From: Nitzschia sp. pyKryTriq1
Lineage: Eukaryota > Bacillariophyta > Bacillariophyceae > Bacillariales > Bacillariaceae
DNA: 64,000 nt
Direction of reading: 5' to 3'
NCBI GenBank assembly: GCA_956465555.1
Contig: OY101129.1
Coordinates: 558,001-622,000, forward strand
The notes below the pieces were generated by a model that had not been told where the DNA came from, searched no databases, and was given only the letters and a program-made list of their open reading frames with translations. The position numbers and the translations under genes are program-made. Shown piece after piece: positions 7,844 to 17,815 of this stretch (position 1 is the stretch's first letter; each line of letters starts with the position of its first letter).

Positions 7844-10690
7844 ATGGCACCCAAGTCGTCCTTGGATAAGGATTCTTCATCGTCGTCCAACAACAGTGAC
7901 ATTGCAGAAAAAGCCAAGCAACAACAACAACAACAACAACAACAACACAGCGATCAATTGGCAAATGAGATCCTTAGGGAAGAACAAGGGAATAAGAACA
8001 TTATAGAACGACCACGATCCAGATTTGCAAGGGCAAGTAGCACCCGATCATTGAAGGAAGGGACGGTTTCATCATCATCAGCATTTTCGTCTCCTGTTGT
8101 TGGTGGTGGTAATCACGAGAGCCCATGTCGTCGTCATGGTGTCGACAGCGTGGACGATAGTATGAACCACGCCCACAGTCCGAGTCGGCGGGCTCCTCAT
8201 CCTCGTGTACGAACAACGATTAGAGCCAATCGAAAGAAATCGAAATCGGCATCGGAAACGATTCAAGCATGGCACGATCATCATGATATATTTGCAACTC
8301 CCATCAGCAATATGGTATATAAGCCACACGCATGCTTCAATCAGCATGACGAGTTGTCCTTACCGTCGTTGGAGCAACCATCCTCATCATCCACCACCCC
8401 ATCTACGAATACTACGAAACGAAATCATAACAACAAGTTTGTGGCAAGAGCTGCAGCACTGCTAGCCGATATTCCGGAACTGGCCACGGCAAAGTATCAC
8501 CACCGCCACCATCGCAGACAACGATCGAATCTTTCAAGGATGAGTAGCACTCGATCGTTTGAAGATGACCTTATGCACTACGGTGGTGGTGGTGGTGACA
8601 CGCTCATGGTAGATCCTCTGAATGATAATGATTCTGGGACAACACCAATAGATGGAGGTGGTGATACTTCTGCTGGTGGTGGTGCCGGTGGCGTTGTGGT
8701 CGACCGAAGGGCTCTACGAAGAGCCAATCGAAGAAAAACGAAATCAGCATCGGATACCATTCAAGCATGGCGAGAGGATCTGTTCTCAATACGCAATCAT
8801 CCTAGTAAACAGACGAAGCAGAAGAATCACCACGTGGATTCTACTAATGATATGGCGGAACGGAGAACGACCACGATCACTCCAGTAGATCTTGACATGT
8901 TGAGAAGTCTGGAACATGATTACTCGGCGGCGGCTCAACGAAATGCCGCACAGGACAGAGCGCAACGAATCTGGGCGTGCCGTGCGGGCCTTTCATCAGT
9001 CCTTTTTATGGTCGTCTATTTGGTCATTGGTGTCCTTGTCTTCCTTCAGCTAGCCGACGATGATGACGATTGGAACAATCTGGATACTTTTCTCTTTGCC
9101 GTCTATACTTCGACAACGGTAGGCTTTGGTCATATTACACCTCCCGACAGACCTGCTTATTATTTCTTCAACACTATATACCTCATGGTGGGTGTCGCTG
9201 CCATGGCGATCATGGTTGCTCAAGTGTTTCAATGGATGGAACTAGAGGCAGCACGGGCCCGCGACCTTCGCAGAGCCAGAGAACTTGCCGACAGAAGTGA
9301 CACTAACGCGACCGAGGGCAACAACAAGAACAAATCATCGCGCCGATGGACCTTGATGAGATTCTGGCGATGGACGGATCGCTTCCTGCCTTGGTTTCAA
9401 GAGACAAACCAAGGACGTGTACTTTCTGTCGTCTTTACCTTGACATTTATTGGGCTCATTGGCGCGGTTCCCATTGGACTGGTGGAAGGCTGGTCGTTTC
9501 TAGAAATGGTATACTTTGCATGCGTGGCAATGACGACGGTTGGTGAGTACTTTTGCTTTGCTGACACTATCTGGAACCGAAGATGTGTACCATATACGTA
9601 TGCTATTGCACTGACTGACACTTTCCGCGCTTATCGATCAACAGGATATGGTGACCTGGTCCCAGAAACGAGAGCTGGAATCAAAATCTGTCTTGCGTGG
9701 TTGCCCTTGAGCGTCATTTTCTCTTCGGTGTATATGGGTTCCGTGGCTACGTGGTATTTGAATTTATCGGCCAGAGGGATCCAGAGCATTCAAACGTCAT
9801 TGAGTGCTGATATTCACTCCCACCGAGGGGTGAACCCTACTTTGGATCGTTCACCTCCTGAAAGGCTCAGCAAAGTGCAACAACAAGCCGCACTTGGCGG
9901 TGGCAAGGTAGATGGCGATAATGACGATCAGAGCGACGAAGTCTCTTCTTTGAATTCAGAAATGGCCGCTGATGTTGAACTTAGTGATCAAGGATCTCTG
10001 GATGATTCGGTAGTGATGGAGGGAGATGATGTGGCGCCACTAGTAGTGTTTGAGAATATCAACTCAACGTTGACTACGATGCAAGATGTAATTGATGCCA
10101 TCCATAAGAATACAACAGATCATCAATTGCTTGCTGTCACCAGCCAAGAAAACAAGACTGTCACAGATTCCATGAAATTTCTGTCCCTTCAAGATGACGA
10201 GGCGGACAAGCCTTGTTTTGCGCTGCGAGTGTTGGTGAAAGAACGCATGGCCTCCATTATTGCGTACGACATTTGCGGAGGAGCCCATCATGTTGATGTG
10301 AAGGATACCTTTATTGTAGTGAGAGTGGGTCAATGGAAGGAAGTGGTCAACAAATGGCTCGTTCCGAGCGGAGCATGGAAGGCCTTTCGGGCTGCCGCTC
10401 TGGAGGCGATGATGCTGGCTGGTGAGAGAGCCCTTATCCGCGAGGGCCCCGCCGCTCTCTTTCGCCTATCTCCCGACGAATTCCACAGCATGTTCAGCCC
10501 CCTCGTGGCCGCCATGGGGGACCCAGACACGCTTGAGGGATGGCTCCGTAGCACAGATGCGCAAGCACAGAAGTTGTTCCAACAGCATCGAAACCAGGGT
10601 GCCAGGACTGGAAAGCAACACAAAAACTTGACGGTGGAAGGCGACGTTGTCCAACTTCCCAAAGGTGCCGGTCTTATTTTCCAATCTTAA
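7844..10690 (+). CDS. two-pore-domain potassium channel (two exons, 7844-9542 and 9645-10690)
   Basis: Spliced product of 914 residues. Seen: TM1 about 381-403, first pore loop with TTVGFGH (424-430), TM2 about 440-463, TM3 about 526-547, second filter TTVGYGD (564-570) and TM4 after it. Two pores of four helices mark a TPK/K2P subunit, which dimerises into a K+ leak or vacuolar-type channel. The second filter exists only after removal of a 102-bp intron (9543-9644, GTGAGT...ACAG); the intron has no stop and a multiple of three bases. The long N-tail has a polyQ run and two copies of a basic module (RANRKKSKSASETIQAW near 127, RANRRKTKSASDTIQAW near 293), each preceded by an SSTRS site. The C-terminal 250 residues match no domain I know. 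Confidence 0.87.
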   Translation: MAPKSSLDKDSSSSSNNSDIAEKAKQQQQQQQQQHSDQLANEILREEQGNKNIIERPRSRFARASSTRSLKEGTVSSSSAFSSPVVGGGNHESPCRRHGVDSVDDSMNHAHSPSRRAPHPRVRTTIRANRKKSKSASETIQAWHDHHDIFATPISNMVYKPHACFNQHDELSLPSLEQPSSSSTTPSTNTTKRNHNNKFVARAAALLADIPELATAKYHHRHHRRQRSNLSRMSSTRSFEDDLMHYGGGGGDTLMVDPLNDNDSGTTPIDGGGDTSAGGGAGGVVVDRRALRRANRRKTKSASDTIQAWREDLFSIRNHPSKQTKQKNHHVDSTNDMAERRTTTITPVDLDMLRSLEHDYSAAAQRNAAQDRAQRIWACRAGLSSVLFMVVYLVIGVLVFLQLADDDDDWNNLDTFLFAVYTSTTVGFGHITPPDRPAYYFFNTIYLMVGVAAMAIMVAQVFQWMELEAARARDLRRARELADRSDTNATEGNNKNKSSRRWTLMRFWRWTDRFLPWFQETNQGRVLSVVFTLTFIGLIGAVPIGLVEGWSFLEMVYFACVAMTTVGEYFCFADTIWNRRCVPYTYAIALTDTFRAYRSTGYGDLVPETRAGIKICLAWLPLSVIFSSVYMGSVATWYLNLSARGIQSIQTSLSADIHSHRGVNPTLDRSPPERLSKVQQQAALGGGKVDGDNDDQSDEVSSLNSEMAADVELSDQGSLDDSVVMEGDDVAPLVVFENINSTLTTMQDVIDAIHKNTTDHQLLAVTSQENKTVTDSMKFLSLQDDEADKPCFALRVLVKERMASIIAYDICGGAHHVDVKDTFIVVRVGQWKEVVNKWLVPSGAWKAFRAAALEAMMLAGERALIREGPAALFRLSPDEFHSMFSPLVAAMGDPDTLEGWLRSTDAQAQKLFQQHRNQGARTGKQHKNLTVEGDVVQLPKGAGLIFQS
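9543..9644 (+). other. intron splitting the second K+ selectivity filter
   Basis: GTGAGT donor, ACAG acceptor, 102 bp. Exon 1 ends with the first base of a Gly codon; joining to GATATGGTGAC gives TVGYGD. Unspliced, the frame stays open and places 34 residues inside the filter. Confidence 0.85.
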
Positions 10691-10790
10691 CATGAGGTAA
10701 CATGAGGTAGTAAACTATACGTAACTTTTACTAGGTAGGAAGAATAAAGCCGATTGATTGACTGATTGATTAATTGATGTTGGATGGACT

Positions 10791-12633
10791 CTAGATATTC
10801 CGGACATAACGCTCACTGTATAGGACCGTATTCATCCACCCCGACACCAGACATGCTAATCCAATCGGCAGGAGCAAGGCCGCCGACACCCACCCCACTT
10901 CCATCCCGGCCGAAAAGGCCAACACAAAAAATGCCGCAAAGGAAAGTGCACTCCACACCACCCCCAAGGTGATTCGCCGCTCGTACAAAAAGACCCGCTT
11001 CCATTCATCCAACATGGTAAAGGCCAAACAAAAGTCTTGCATTAAAATCCGTGTATTGGCCCCTGTCTTCATGGGTAGTGTTTGCGCAATCGCATGCACC
11101 ATGGCCATTCCGGAAAGTATATGCAGTGGTGGCCATGTCGATGGGAAGAGTAGTGGATCGGGCTGAAAGGGACGAAAGTCCCTTCGACGACGATAATACT
11201 TATTATTATACTGAGATGGATGCCGTTGCAATCGTGTCAGATTAAGGAGCCAGGTTTCCGGGTCGCGAAGCCAAGCTAAAACATGCCAGGGCCGAGTGAA
11301 GAAGGTGGATGCCGAAAACAAATTGTCACTACTAGTTGCTTCCACCGTCTGAAGTCGCAACGCGGGATATTTTTTCATCTTTGTGAAGGGAAGGAAGGAT
11401 TCGAAAAAAAGCATAGAGAATCATCATATGAGCCAAAGGTGATGGACACCATCATGCATACAATATCATACCGTAATCTTTCTCCTCCCGCGATCTGAAT
11501 TGAAAAGAAGTTTGACTTACCCAGAAATGAATCGATAGACTACCCCCCAAGACGGACACCACCCATACGGTCCCAAACCAATACCGACAGGCAGCCACCG
11601 GCAAAAAACAAGGTGATCGATGCAGAAACAAGCGGGCCACGGATCCTGTCAACACCATGGACACTAGCTGCAATCCCATTCTCCCACATGCCCGTAATGC
11701 AGACGGAATTTCATATTCTTCCATCCATGCGGCATGTTTTCGGTACGTTGTTCGTAAATACCGTCCATTGTAATAGTCATAGATTATCACTCCGACGGTA
11801 GTCAAGACGCGTCGTGCCACAATCATGGGTGCCAAGAGTCGTAAGGTGGCTCCAAAGGCACCGACAAAACCGATCGAGGCCTTTCCCAGATTCTGTGTCA
11901 GTCGTAGAAATGAGGACGGACTGACGGAAATGGAAAATTCCATATTGGGATGACGCTCATTGAGAACAAGTGATGATGATGATGATGATGATGATGGTCT
12001 GGTCATTTCGGTTACTGCTGGAAGTAATAAAAATAACTGCCGAGGTATTGTTCTCATCTTGGAAACAATCAGAGATGCCGTAGTGGAATTTGCTGCAGTG
12101 CTGGTGCTTTCTTCTTCCGAATGGCTATTATTGCTTGTGGTCGAGGTCGAGTTGTTGGTGGAGTCTTCCTGAACATCATCATGACTGGAGAGCTCGGTCA
12201 ACTTCTGCATGACTTGCTTTCGTTCTTCTTCTTTTGCTTGTTGTTGTTGTTGTTGTTGCTGCTGCTGCTGCTGTTGATATTGATGCTGCTTTCTTGTTTT
12301 CGCTTCTGCTTCTCTGTCGTACGAATACTCGTCGTTTAGTTGAATTGTGATGGTCCCCCGCCGCGAACGATGACATGGCCAACGACTGGATACATACGAG
12401 TAGGGTAGTGATGGTGGTGGTGGTGGTGGTCCTCCGTCGTAGTGGGTGTTTTTGTTTTTGGATAGTGGCGACGACGACGACGGCGGCGGCGACGACGACG
12501 AATGTGAAAATGGATCGGCGGCACCACAGGTCCTTGTCGTTGTCTGATCGATCAAGAGAAAAACGCCGACCCACAACCACTGACTTGATATTCGCCGCCG
12601 CCTTCGATGCAGGTGTTCTTCTGCTGACATCAT
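10791..12633 (-). CDS. conserved-looking multi-pass membrane protein (exons 12633-11521 and 11378-10791)
   Basis: Two frames joined by a 142-bp intron (11379-11520: GTAAGT donor, pyrimidine-rich tract, AAAG acceptor, phase 0) give 566 residues. The N-terminus (WLWVGVFLLIDQTTTRTCGA) looks like a signal peptide. A disordered stretch rich in Ser, Arg, Thr and Gln (polyQ about 120-132) follows. The second half has hydrophobic helices around GFVGAFGATLRLLAPMIV, LQLVSMVLTGSVARLF and FGTVWVVSVLGGSLSIHFW, and two near the C-terminus (LGVVWSALSFAAFFVLAFSAG and WVSAALLLPIGLACLVSG). I do not recognise the family. It faces the channel gene tail to tail with about 100 bp between them. Confidence 0.7.
11379..11520 (-). 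other. intron of membrane protein gene
   Basis: 142 bp on the minus strand. The donor GTAAGT follows a Trp codon; the acceptor is CACAAAG after a pyrimidine-rich tract. Phase 0. Confidence 0.75.
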
Positions 12634-13177
12634 CCTTGGTAAAATCGATATTCAGAGAGACAACAATGACAATGCAAACAATAACGGATGAATCATCAAT
12701 AACAATACTGTAGGGAGAATAATGAATTCATTATTGATGCCGAATGATGCCGATGGTTTTGGCAGTTGGCAGTGTCAATACCTGGTACTGGTACCGGTAG
12801 TCAATAGTGACTGACTCGCGTACTGGTACCAGGTATATCATACCTGGTACCGGTACCGGTAGAGCTCGGTATCGATTCTACTGCAGAAAGATTTTTGAAT
12901 GAGCGCAACGTTTTGACACGACGGAAGGCGAACAGACGCTTCAGGACTCACATCTCACATCTCACATCGTACTCGTATTCGTATTAGTCTGGTACTCTAC
13001 TGTCTCCTGCTAACTACTATGCGAAGTATTGAGAGTTGTAGTTGCTACAATTAATCTACCTCTAGTAGTAGTGATACTGTAGGTATGAGTGGCAATCCTC
13101 TTTGAACTAATGCTGAGTAGTTATACCGGTACAGCATACATACGGTATCTACTACTCCGTACTTCGCTCTTACGAAG
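12634..13177. other. intergenic with GTAC palindromes
   Basis: 544 bp upstream of the membrane protein and downstream of the phosphatase. It contains a strong run of TACCTGGTACC / ACCGGTAC units at 12778-12865, self-complementary over several lengths. No gene is seen. Confidence 0.5.
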
Positions 13178-14380
13178 CTAGTAGTACGAGGAAGGCGGCC
13201 GAACCAGCATGCAAAATGATCGTAGCTCACAATTCTCGAAATCGCCACGCATATAGTCTTCAAAGGATAATTCGTGACCATGATCGGGATGTGTCACCAT
13301 TGTATTCTTGGCATATTCAAACAATTTGTTGTTGTTGCTGCTGCTGTTGTTGTTGTTGTTGTTGTTCGTGCTAGTGGTACACGTAGCTGTTGTTCCTGCT
13401 CGATCATCCAGTTGCAATTGAGGCATAAGCTTTGGAACGCCTCCCTCTTGCCCCCAATTCAATATACACCGCAAAAAGGCCGAATGCGTACAAACCACTA
13501 TCTGCGATTCGGGTCGTCGTTCCAGAGCCTGCAATCCCACAAATCCTCGGTCTGCCACACGATACAATTCTGCCGATTCCATGTGACTATCCCAGTCCTC
13601 TCCCAGCCGCTGTCGATATTCGTCCCAAATGGCATCATGGTTGTGTGCACCACAATACTCTTCTTCAAACTTTACGTTACGATCCGGAAAATGCAACTGG
13701 AACTCCCGACGAATCTCATCCAAAGGACGCCGCCGATCGCATTGGTAATTCACAGTTTCCCTGAATGCTTCATGGGCCTCCACATTACAAGTGCCAGCAA
13801 CGTGTTGCAACAAATAATCATGAGGGATGCTGTAAAGTGCCGTTTGTATACATCGAGTCAAGGTGGACGTCAAGATACAAGTCGTCTCGTCCTTCTGGAG
13901 CAACATGGGAATTCGTGCCGCCAGTGCTTGGCATTGTGCGTGCCCTGCTTCGGTCAGACGGGCATCGATTTGACCTCGACTTTTATAGTCTGGTGTTGGC
14001 TCGCCGACATTGTGGGTGCCCTCGGCGTGTCGGACAAGGTGAACGAGTTTGACATTTTGTTTCCCATGTCGTTCTTGTAATGTTTCCCACTGATGGGCGG
14101 GGAAGACTCGCCAGGAGTAGGGCTGCTCCTCCATCGGAGACGAAGTGGTCGAAGTATTATCAGCAATATTACTACCAGTAGTCACAGAGTCGTCGTCACC
14201 ATTTAATGCCATAGTCGTCGTCACCACAGAACGTTGAGATGGCATTTTCGTTACTCTCAATGAGCGAAAACACGGCGCAACAAATAATGCTTGGCTACAA
14301 TAATTGTTGCGAGTAGTAATATTAGGAAGGAGGAAACAGCACCAGGCGGGCAGTGACAACGAGAAGGAAGAAAGTCTCAT
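13178..14380 (-). CDS. histidine phosphatase (phosphoglycerate mutase-like), plastid presequence likely
   Basis: A 400-residue member of the histidine phosphatase superfamily. Seen: the catalytic RHG-type motif LVHLVRHAEGTHN (about 113-125, His 118 being phosphorylated in the family), RLTEAGHAQCQALAAR, the phosphate-pocket LTSTLTRCIQTA, a long insert with the acid residues near EAFRETVNYQCDRRRPLDE, and the second catalytic His in VCTHSAFLRCIL. A poly-Asn tract follows. The N-terminus (LSSFSLSLPAWCCFLLP...SQALFVAP) looks like a signal peptide followed by a cleavage site resembling the diatom ASAFAP motif, so plastid import is likely (inference). The frame reaches upstream to a GTG; the ATG at 14380 fits the signal peptide better. 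Substrate is unknown; relatives dephosphorylate sugar phosphates. Confidence 0.82.
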   Translation of the reverse strand: MRLSSFSLSLPAWCCFLLPNITTRNNYCSQALFVAPCFRSLRVTKMPSQRSVVTTTMALNGDDDSVTTGSNIADNTSTTSSPMEEQPYSWRVFPAHQWETLQERHGKQNVKLVHLVRHAEGTHNVGEPTPDYKSRGQIDARLTEAGHAQCQALAARIPMLLQKDETTCILTSTLTRCIQTALYSIPHDYLLQHVAGTCNVEAHEAFRETVNYQCDRRRPLDEIRREFQLHFPDRNVKFEEEYCGAHNHDAIWDEYRQRLGEDWDSHMESAELYRVADRGFVGLQALERRPESQIVVCTHSAFLRCILNWGQEGGVPKLMPQLQLDDRAGTTATCTTSTNNNNNNNSSSNNNKLFEYAKNTMVTHPDHGHELSFEDYMRGDFENCELRSFCMLVRPPSSYY

Positions 14381-15220
14381 GTGAAAGATAACAAACACAA
14401 CACTGGACACTGGCGCTACTTCCAGTTCGAATGAATGCGCAATCAGAAGGATAGTGTCTGCAGCACGAATGAATGAATTCTATCCAATGAATCATCATCA
14501 TCATCGGCAATTCTGTACCGGTAGAAGCAATGGGGAAAAGGCAGCAGGATGCAGGATACCAATAATATACCGGTATATCCAAAGACAGTCGTAGAGTGTT
14601 GTTCGAGTGCAAGGCTGGATTGCCCAGCAACGGACAGACGACCCCCTGACGTCACGGGCAGATACCAGCTGACACGCACGCAGGATATCTCCGAGCCAGC
14701 GGTCCTCATCCTCGTCCAAGCCAGGCGGCAAGTGGCAATCCGGTTGCGAAGTTTCGTCTTTTTCATAAATCAAGTTACTACTTGAGAAATTATTCGTCAT
14801 CAGAAAGGATTTCTGTTGCTAGTTCAGAGAGAGCTGCCTGTTGATCTTTGGCATCTTTCCTTGCCGTCATTCTTACCTTTGGAGTCGTGGTCCAATCCAA
14901 TCGTGCGTAATCGTGAAGGCTGGTCGCGTCCGTCCGTCGTTCTGTGAACGTCTGTTGTATGTACCGTAGGTATTACCGGTAGATAAAATAATATTCGAAC
15001 ACCCGCCCTCCAACAAAAAGTGACGAAAAGAAAAAAGAAAGGTTGACACCGACCGACCCAAGACACACAAAAAGTCAAAGGTCTTCTGTCTTCTCTCTTT
15101 TCATTGCATCCAGCTATTGTATCTCCCACCAACAATTTGGCGCCAACCCTAACCTCTTACTCTGTGGGTACACACACAGACAGTGATTACTGACTGTGTT
15201 ACAGAATCATCATCAGCAAT
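14381..15220. promoter_or_regulatory. divergent intergenic region
   Basis: 840 bp between the phosphatase and the secreted GPx-like gene. Features: ACCGGTA at 14517, 14567 and 14974, and a palindrome TTGGCGCCAA at 15137-15146 about 75 bp before the downstream gene. A 99-codon minus-strand frame (14501-14800) has an ATG but no recognisable domain and is not called. Confidence 0.4.
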
Positions 15221-16042
15221 ATGTCATTCCAGACAGCATATTTTTTTTCGACAGATGACATCATCATGGTCCGCAAGAGCTTCCGAATTCGATCGAAAAC
15301 ACGAACCGCGAGTGCTCTCCTTCTCGTCCTACTTCTGATAGTGGCAACTATTGGCGGTACATTCGCTTTTCAATACAAAAAAGATTCTTCAGATGATTGT
15401 TCCGATTGGGGTCAAGTTGAATGTCAAACAAGCCCCACTTTGTGGTTTCAGTGTCCCATCACGTGTGCGAAAAGCCTCGAAGTGGAGGGGAGCATGGCAG
15501 AAATTCACGATGACCCCGAAGCCTTCTTCCAATTGACAGTCACCAAAGCAGAAGACGGCAAAACTCTTTCTCTAGAGAACTATGAGGGATATGTGACAGT
15601 CTTTGCGGTGGTTCCTACGGCATACACCGGCATGGCGAAGTTTTACTATGACATGTTGGAGCATATTGCCTCGGTCTACCCATTCACAGTACAATTTATT
15701 GTATTGCCTTGGCAATCTTCCATGGATGATAATACTGAAGAGGGTGGGGATATCGAAGATGTGTTTGCGCCACATCGCTACACCAAACCAAAGGTGGTTC
15801 TTTTGGAACAAGTCGCCGCCTCGGCACGTCCCACTCATCATCCAGCACTCGAATATCTCCTCAATGCCAAAATTGTCGCAGGAAATGGAGAAGATACAGA
15901 GCTTAAGGACGATCGGGTGACCACCTTTCTGGTGAGCTCCGATGGCATGTTTGTGGAACGACTGGTCTCTCCTACCATTACCTTGCTCGAGCGGCGACTA
16001 GGCGTTTATTTGCTGCAGCTTTCCATGTCACCGGAATTATGA
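15221..16042 (+). CDS. secreted thioredoxin/GPx-like protein without catalytic Cys, paralogue 1
   Basis: A 273-residue product; an internal ATG at 15266 (residue 16) would give a cleaner signal peptide (SALLLVLLLIVATIGGTFAF). After it comes a four-Cys segment C-x7-C-x9-C-x3-C ending in CPITCAK, reminiscent of the last half of a ShKT domain. The rest follows a peroxiredoxin/glutathione-peroxidase layout: YEGYVTVFAVVPTAYTGMAK where the family has its redox Cys, then QFIVLPW and the late strand VTTFLVSSDGMFVERLVSPT. No Cys lies in the active-site loop, so a redox function is doubtful. It is homologous to the genes at 16422-17237 and 33496-34428. Fold assignment is inference from pattern. Confidence 0.68.
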   Translation: MSFQTAYFFSTDDIIMVRKSFRIRSKTRTASALLLVLLLIVATIGGTFAFQYKKDSSDDCSDWGQVECQTSPTLWFQCPITCAKSLEVEGSMAEIHDDPEAFFQLTVTKAEDGKTLSLENYEGYVTVFAVVPTAYTGMAKFYYDMLEHIASVYPFTVQFIVLPWQSSMDDNTEEGGDIEDVFAPHRYTKPKVVLLEQVAASARPTHHPALEYLLNAKIVAGNGEDTELKDDRVTTFLVSSDGMFVERLVSPTITLLERRLGVYLLQLSMSPEL

Positions 16043-16421
16043 CGACGAGAATGAAACGTCTTTACAGTGTGTCTAGGCGTAAGTCTTGAAGTAGAAAGTC
16101 CATCTAGAATATCATTTCTGGTAGGAACTTGTTCATGAAGAAAGAACATGCGTCCCAGCATATGGGCAGTGGATTGACATTTGGGTTACATGGTCGACGG
16201 AGTACTCACCGACGCGAAAACTGCCGCTGGGATGCTGTAGGACCGAAGAATCGATATCACTGCTGCCTCAACAGAAACGGCAAACATCATTGACACAAAG
16301 CATTTTTAGGCTATCAATAATACTTATTCTCTGTTGTCAAAGTTTAGTGTGCATGCCCTTATACTAATGCAAAAGATTGTGATCCCCCAATAAGTTTCTA
16401 TATTTTATTTTATTTAGACAG
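16043..16421. other. convergent 3' intergenic region
   Basis: 379 bp between the 3' ends of the two convergent paralogues. AT-rich near 16305-16425. No gene or repeat is seen. Confidence 0.5.
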
Positions 16422-17237
16422 TTACATCGTTTGGGCACCGGAGATGGCTTGACGTGCGGACACTGGTTGGCCTCCTCCGTATTTTTCAATTGCAGCTTGG
16501 AGAGTCTCCAAGGTAGGAGCGACAAGACGTTCCGCCAAGGTTCCGTCCGAGCTCACCACAAAAGTGGTCACTCGGTCCGTGTAGACATCGAAGTTCTTCG
16601 CCCCTTCTCTATGCAGCAACGATTGAATAAATCGCAAGAATGGATGACCTCCAACTTCATGTGGTGTGACCTCGGGCAAGAAATGGACTTGTTTTTTCTT
16701 GTCCATGTAATTTTTGTGTTCTCCGTAGGGCATGAGCTCAAATCGCGGGTGTTCCAGTGTGTAGTCGTGAACATCGATAGGCAAAAGGATTGCCTCGATT
16801 GTCTCGGGGTAGAGGTTACGCACATGTTCCAGCAGCTCGTAGTTGTATTGCCCGAAACCTTCCCAAAGAGGCGAAAACGAAAACACGGTAACTTTTCCGG
16901 GAGCCATTTTGCTCATACTCAGGTCGGGGCCTTTCGTCATGGGAAAAGACATGTCGTAAAAGCTGCAGCGATCGCTTCTGCAAACTCCTAGGGAACTCTC
17001 AAAATGGAGTATTTCAGAGCAAGAGAGAGCACACTGTTGAAAGGATTGTCTCTGGTTGACGCAAAACAGCCGAAAATCTTCCTCATCGTTGCTTTTTACG
17101 GCTTCGTCACAAGCCGCACCGGAATAGTTGTGATCAAATACGAATTGAAAGGGTTTATATTCTTCTTCGGTCTCCGACGCGGCCACAGCAGCGAGGACGG
17201 AAAAGAGAGAGATGAGTTTTGGTGTAGAAATGAGCAT
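16422..17237 (-). CDS. secreted thioredoxin/GPx-like protein without catalytic Cys, paralogue 2
   Basis: A 271-residue protein with a clear signal peptide (LISLFSVLAAVAASE). The Cys segment reads C-x15-C-x9-C-x3-C (the last three in FCVNQRQSFQQCALSC), followed by an extra pair in GVCRSDRCSF absent from the other copies. The core has GKVTVFSFSPLWEGFGQYNY in place of the redox loop, then EAILLPIDVHDY and DRVTTFVVSSDGTLAERLVA. As in the neighbour, no Cys stands at the expected catalytic point. It lies tail to tail with paralogue 1, 380 bp apart, which suggests an inverted local duplication. Secretion is inferred from the signal peptide; function is not known. Confidence 0.68.
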   Translation of the reverse strand: MLISTPKLISLFSVLAAVAASETEEEYKPFQFVFDHNYSGAACDEAVKSNDEEDFRLFCVNQRQSFQQCALSCSEILHFESSLGVCRSDRCSFYDMSFPMTKGPDLSMSKMAPGKVTVFSFSPLWEGFGQYNYELLEHVRNLYPETIEAILLPIDVHDYTLEHPRFELMPYGEHKNYMDKKKQVHFLPEVTPHEVGGHPFLRFIQSLLHREGAKNFDVYTDRVTTFVVSSDGTLAERLVAPTLETLQAAIEKYGGGQPVSARQAISGAQTM

Positions 17238-17815
17238 GATATAGGGAATGATGTAGCTTTCGTCGAGGGAGTTGGGTTGCCTGTGTCGTCGGTCGAAATG
17301 AATTTTATGAGATGATAGTCACGATGGTTCCGGTCTTCGCACTTATTCATCGCGTGTTTGATTTTCCCAACGATGACCCGTCGGCGGCACTTTGCCATAG
17401 GTAAGAATATCCGAAGTGCTTTTGGATTCCCCGAAACCCTTGAGAAAATAATATTTCCCCAAAGCCTGCAGGTCACGCACGAGGTCTCCGCAGTCATACA
17501 TTACGAACTCTGTCGAATCCATCGAATGGATGATGAGTTTTTTTTCCCCCTTCCCTTTTTTTGAAACACGCGTGCTTCGTCGTTGTTCTTCGCCACTTCC
17601 AGCACATCACCATCTCATCATCATTCATCTTCATCAAACATTATCCGACCGGGTCGGCGACGAGATACTGTAATAAAAAACGTAATAAGCATACCAGGAT
17701 ACCGGTATGGCAATCGGGACCACTTGTCTTAATACGATCGGATACAAATACCAGACAATAAATAGACTAGACTCGAATAAAACGAAAGAGAAGGGTACTG
17801 ACTGCTGCCGCATCC
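17238..17815. promoter_or_regulatory. divergent intergenic region
   Basis: 578 bp between paralogue 2 and the FUSC transporter. It holds T-rich and ATC-rich stretches (17538-17640) and one ATACCGGTAT site at 17699. No other gene is seen. Confidence 0.4.

Noticed and set aside
7179-8006. A 275-codon frame over the microsatellites upstream of and overlapping the channel gene
   Set aside because: No initiating ATG at its start, Ser/Thr/Arg-rich microsatellite translation, and it overlaps the real channel gene in another frame.
14501-14800. A 99-codon minus-strand frame starting with ATG and an acidic LDEDEDRW stretch
   Set aside because: No recognised domain, overlaps other equally open frames, and no splice partner could be placed; it lies in a divergent promoter region.
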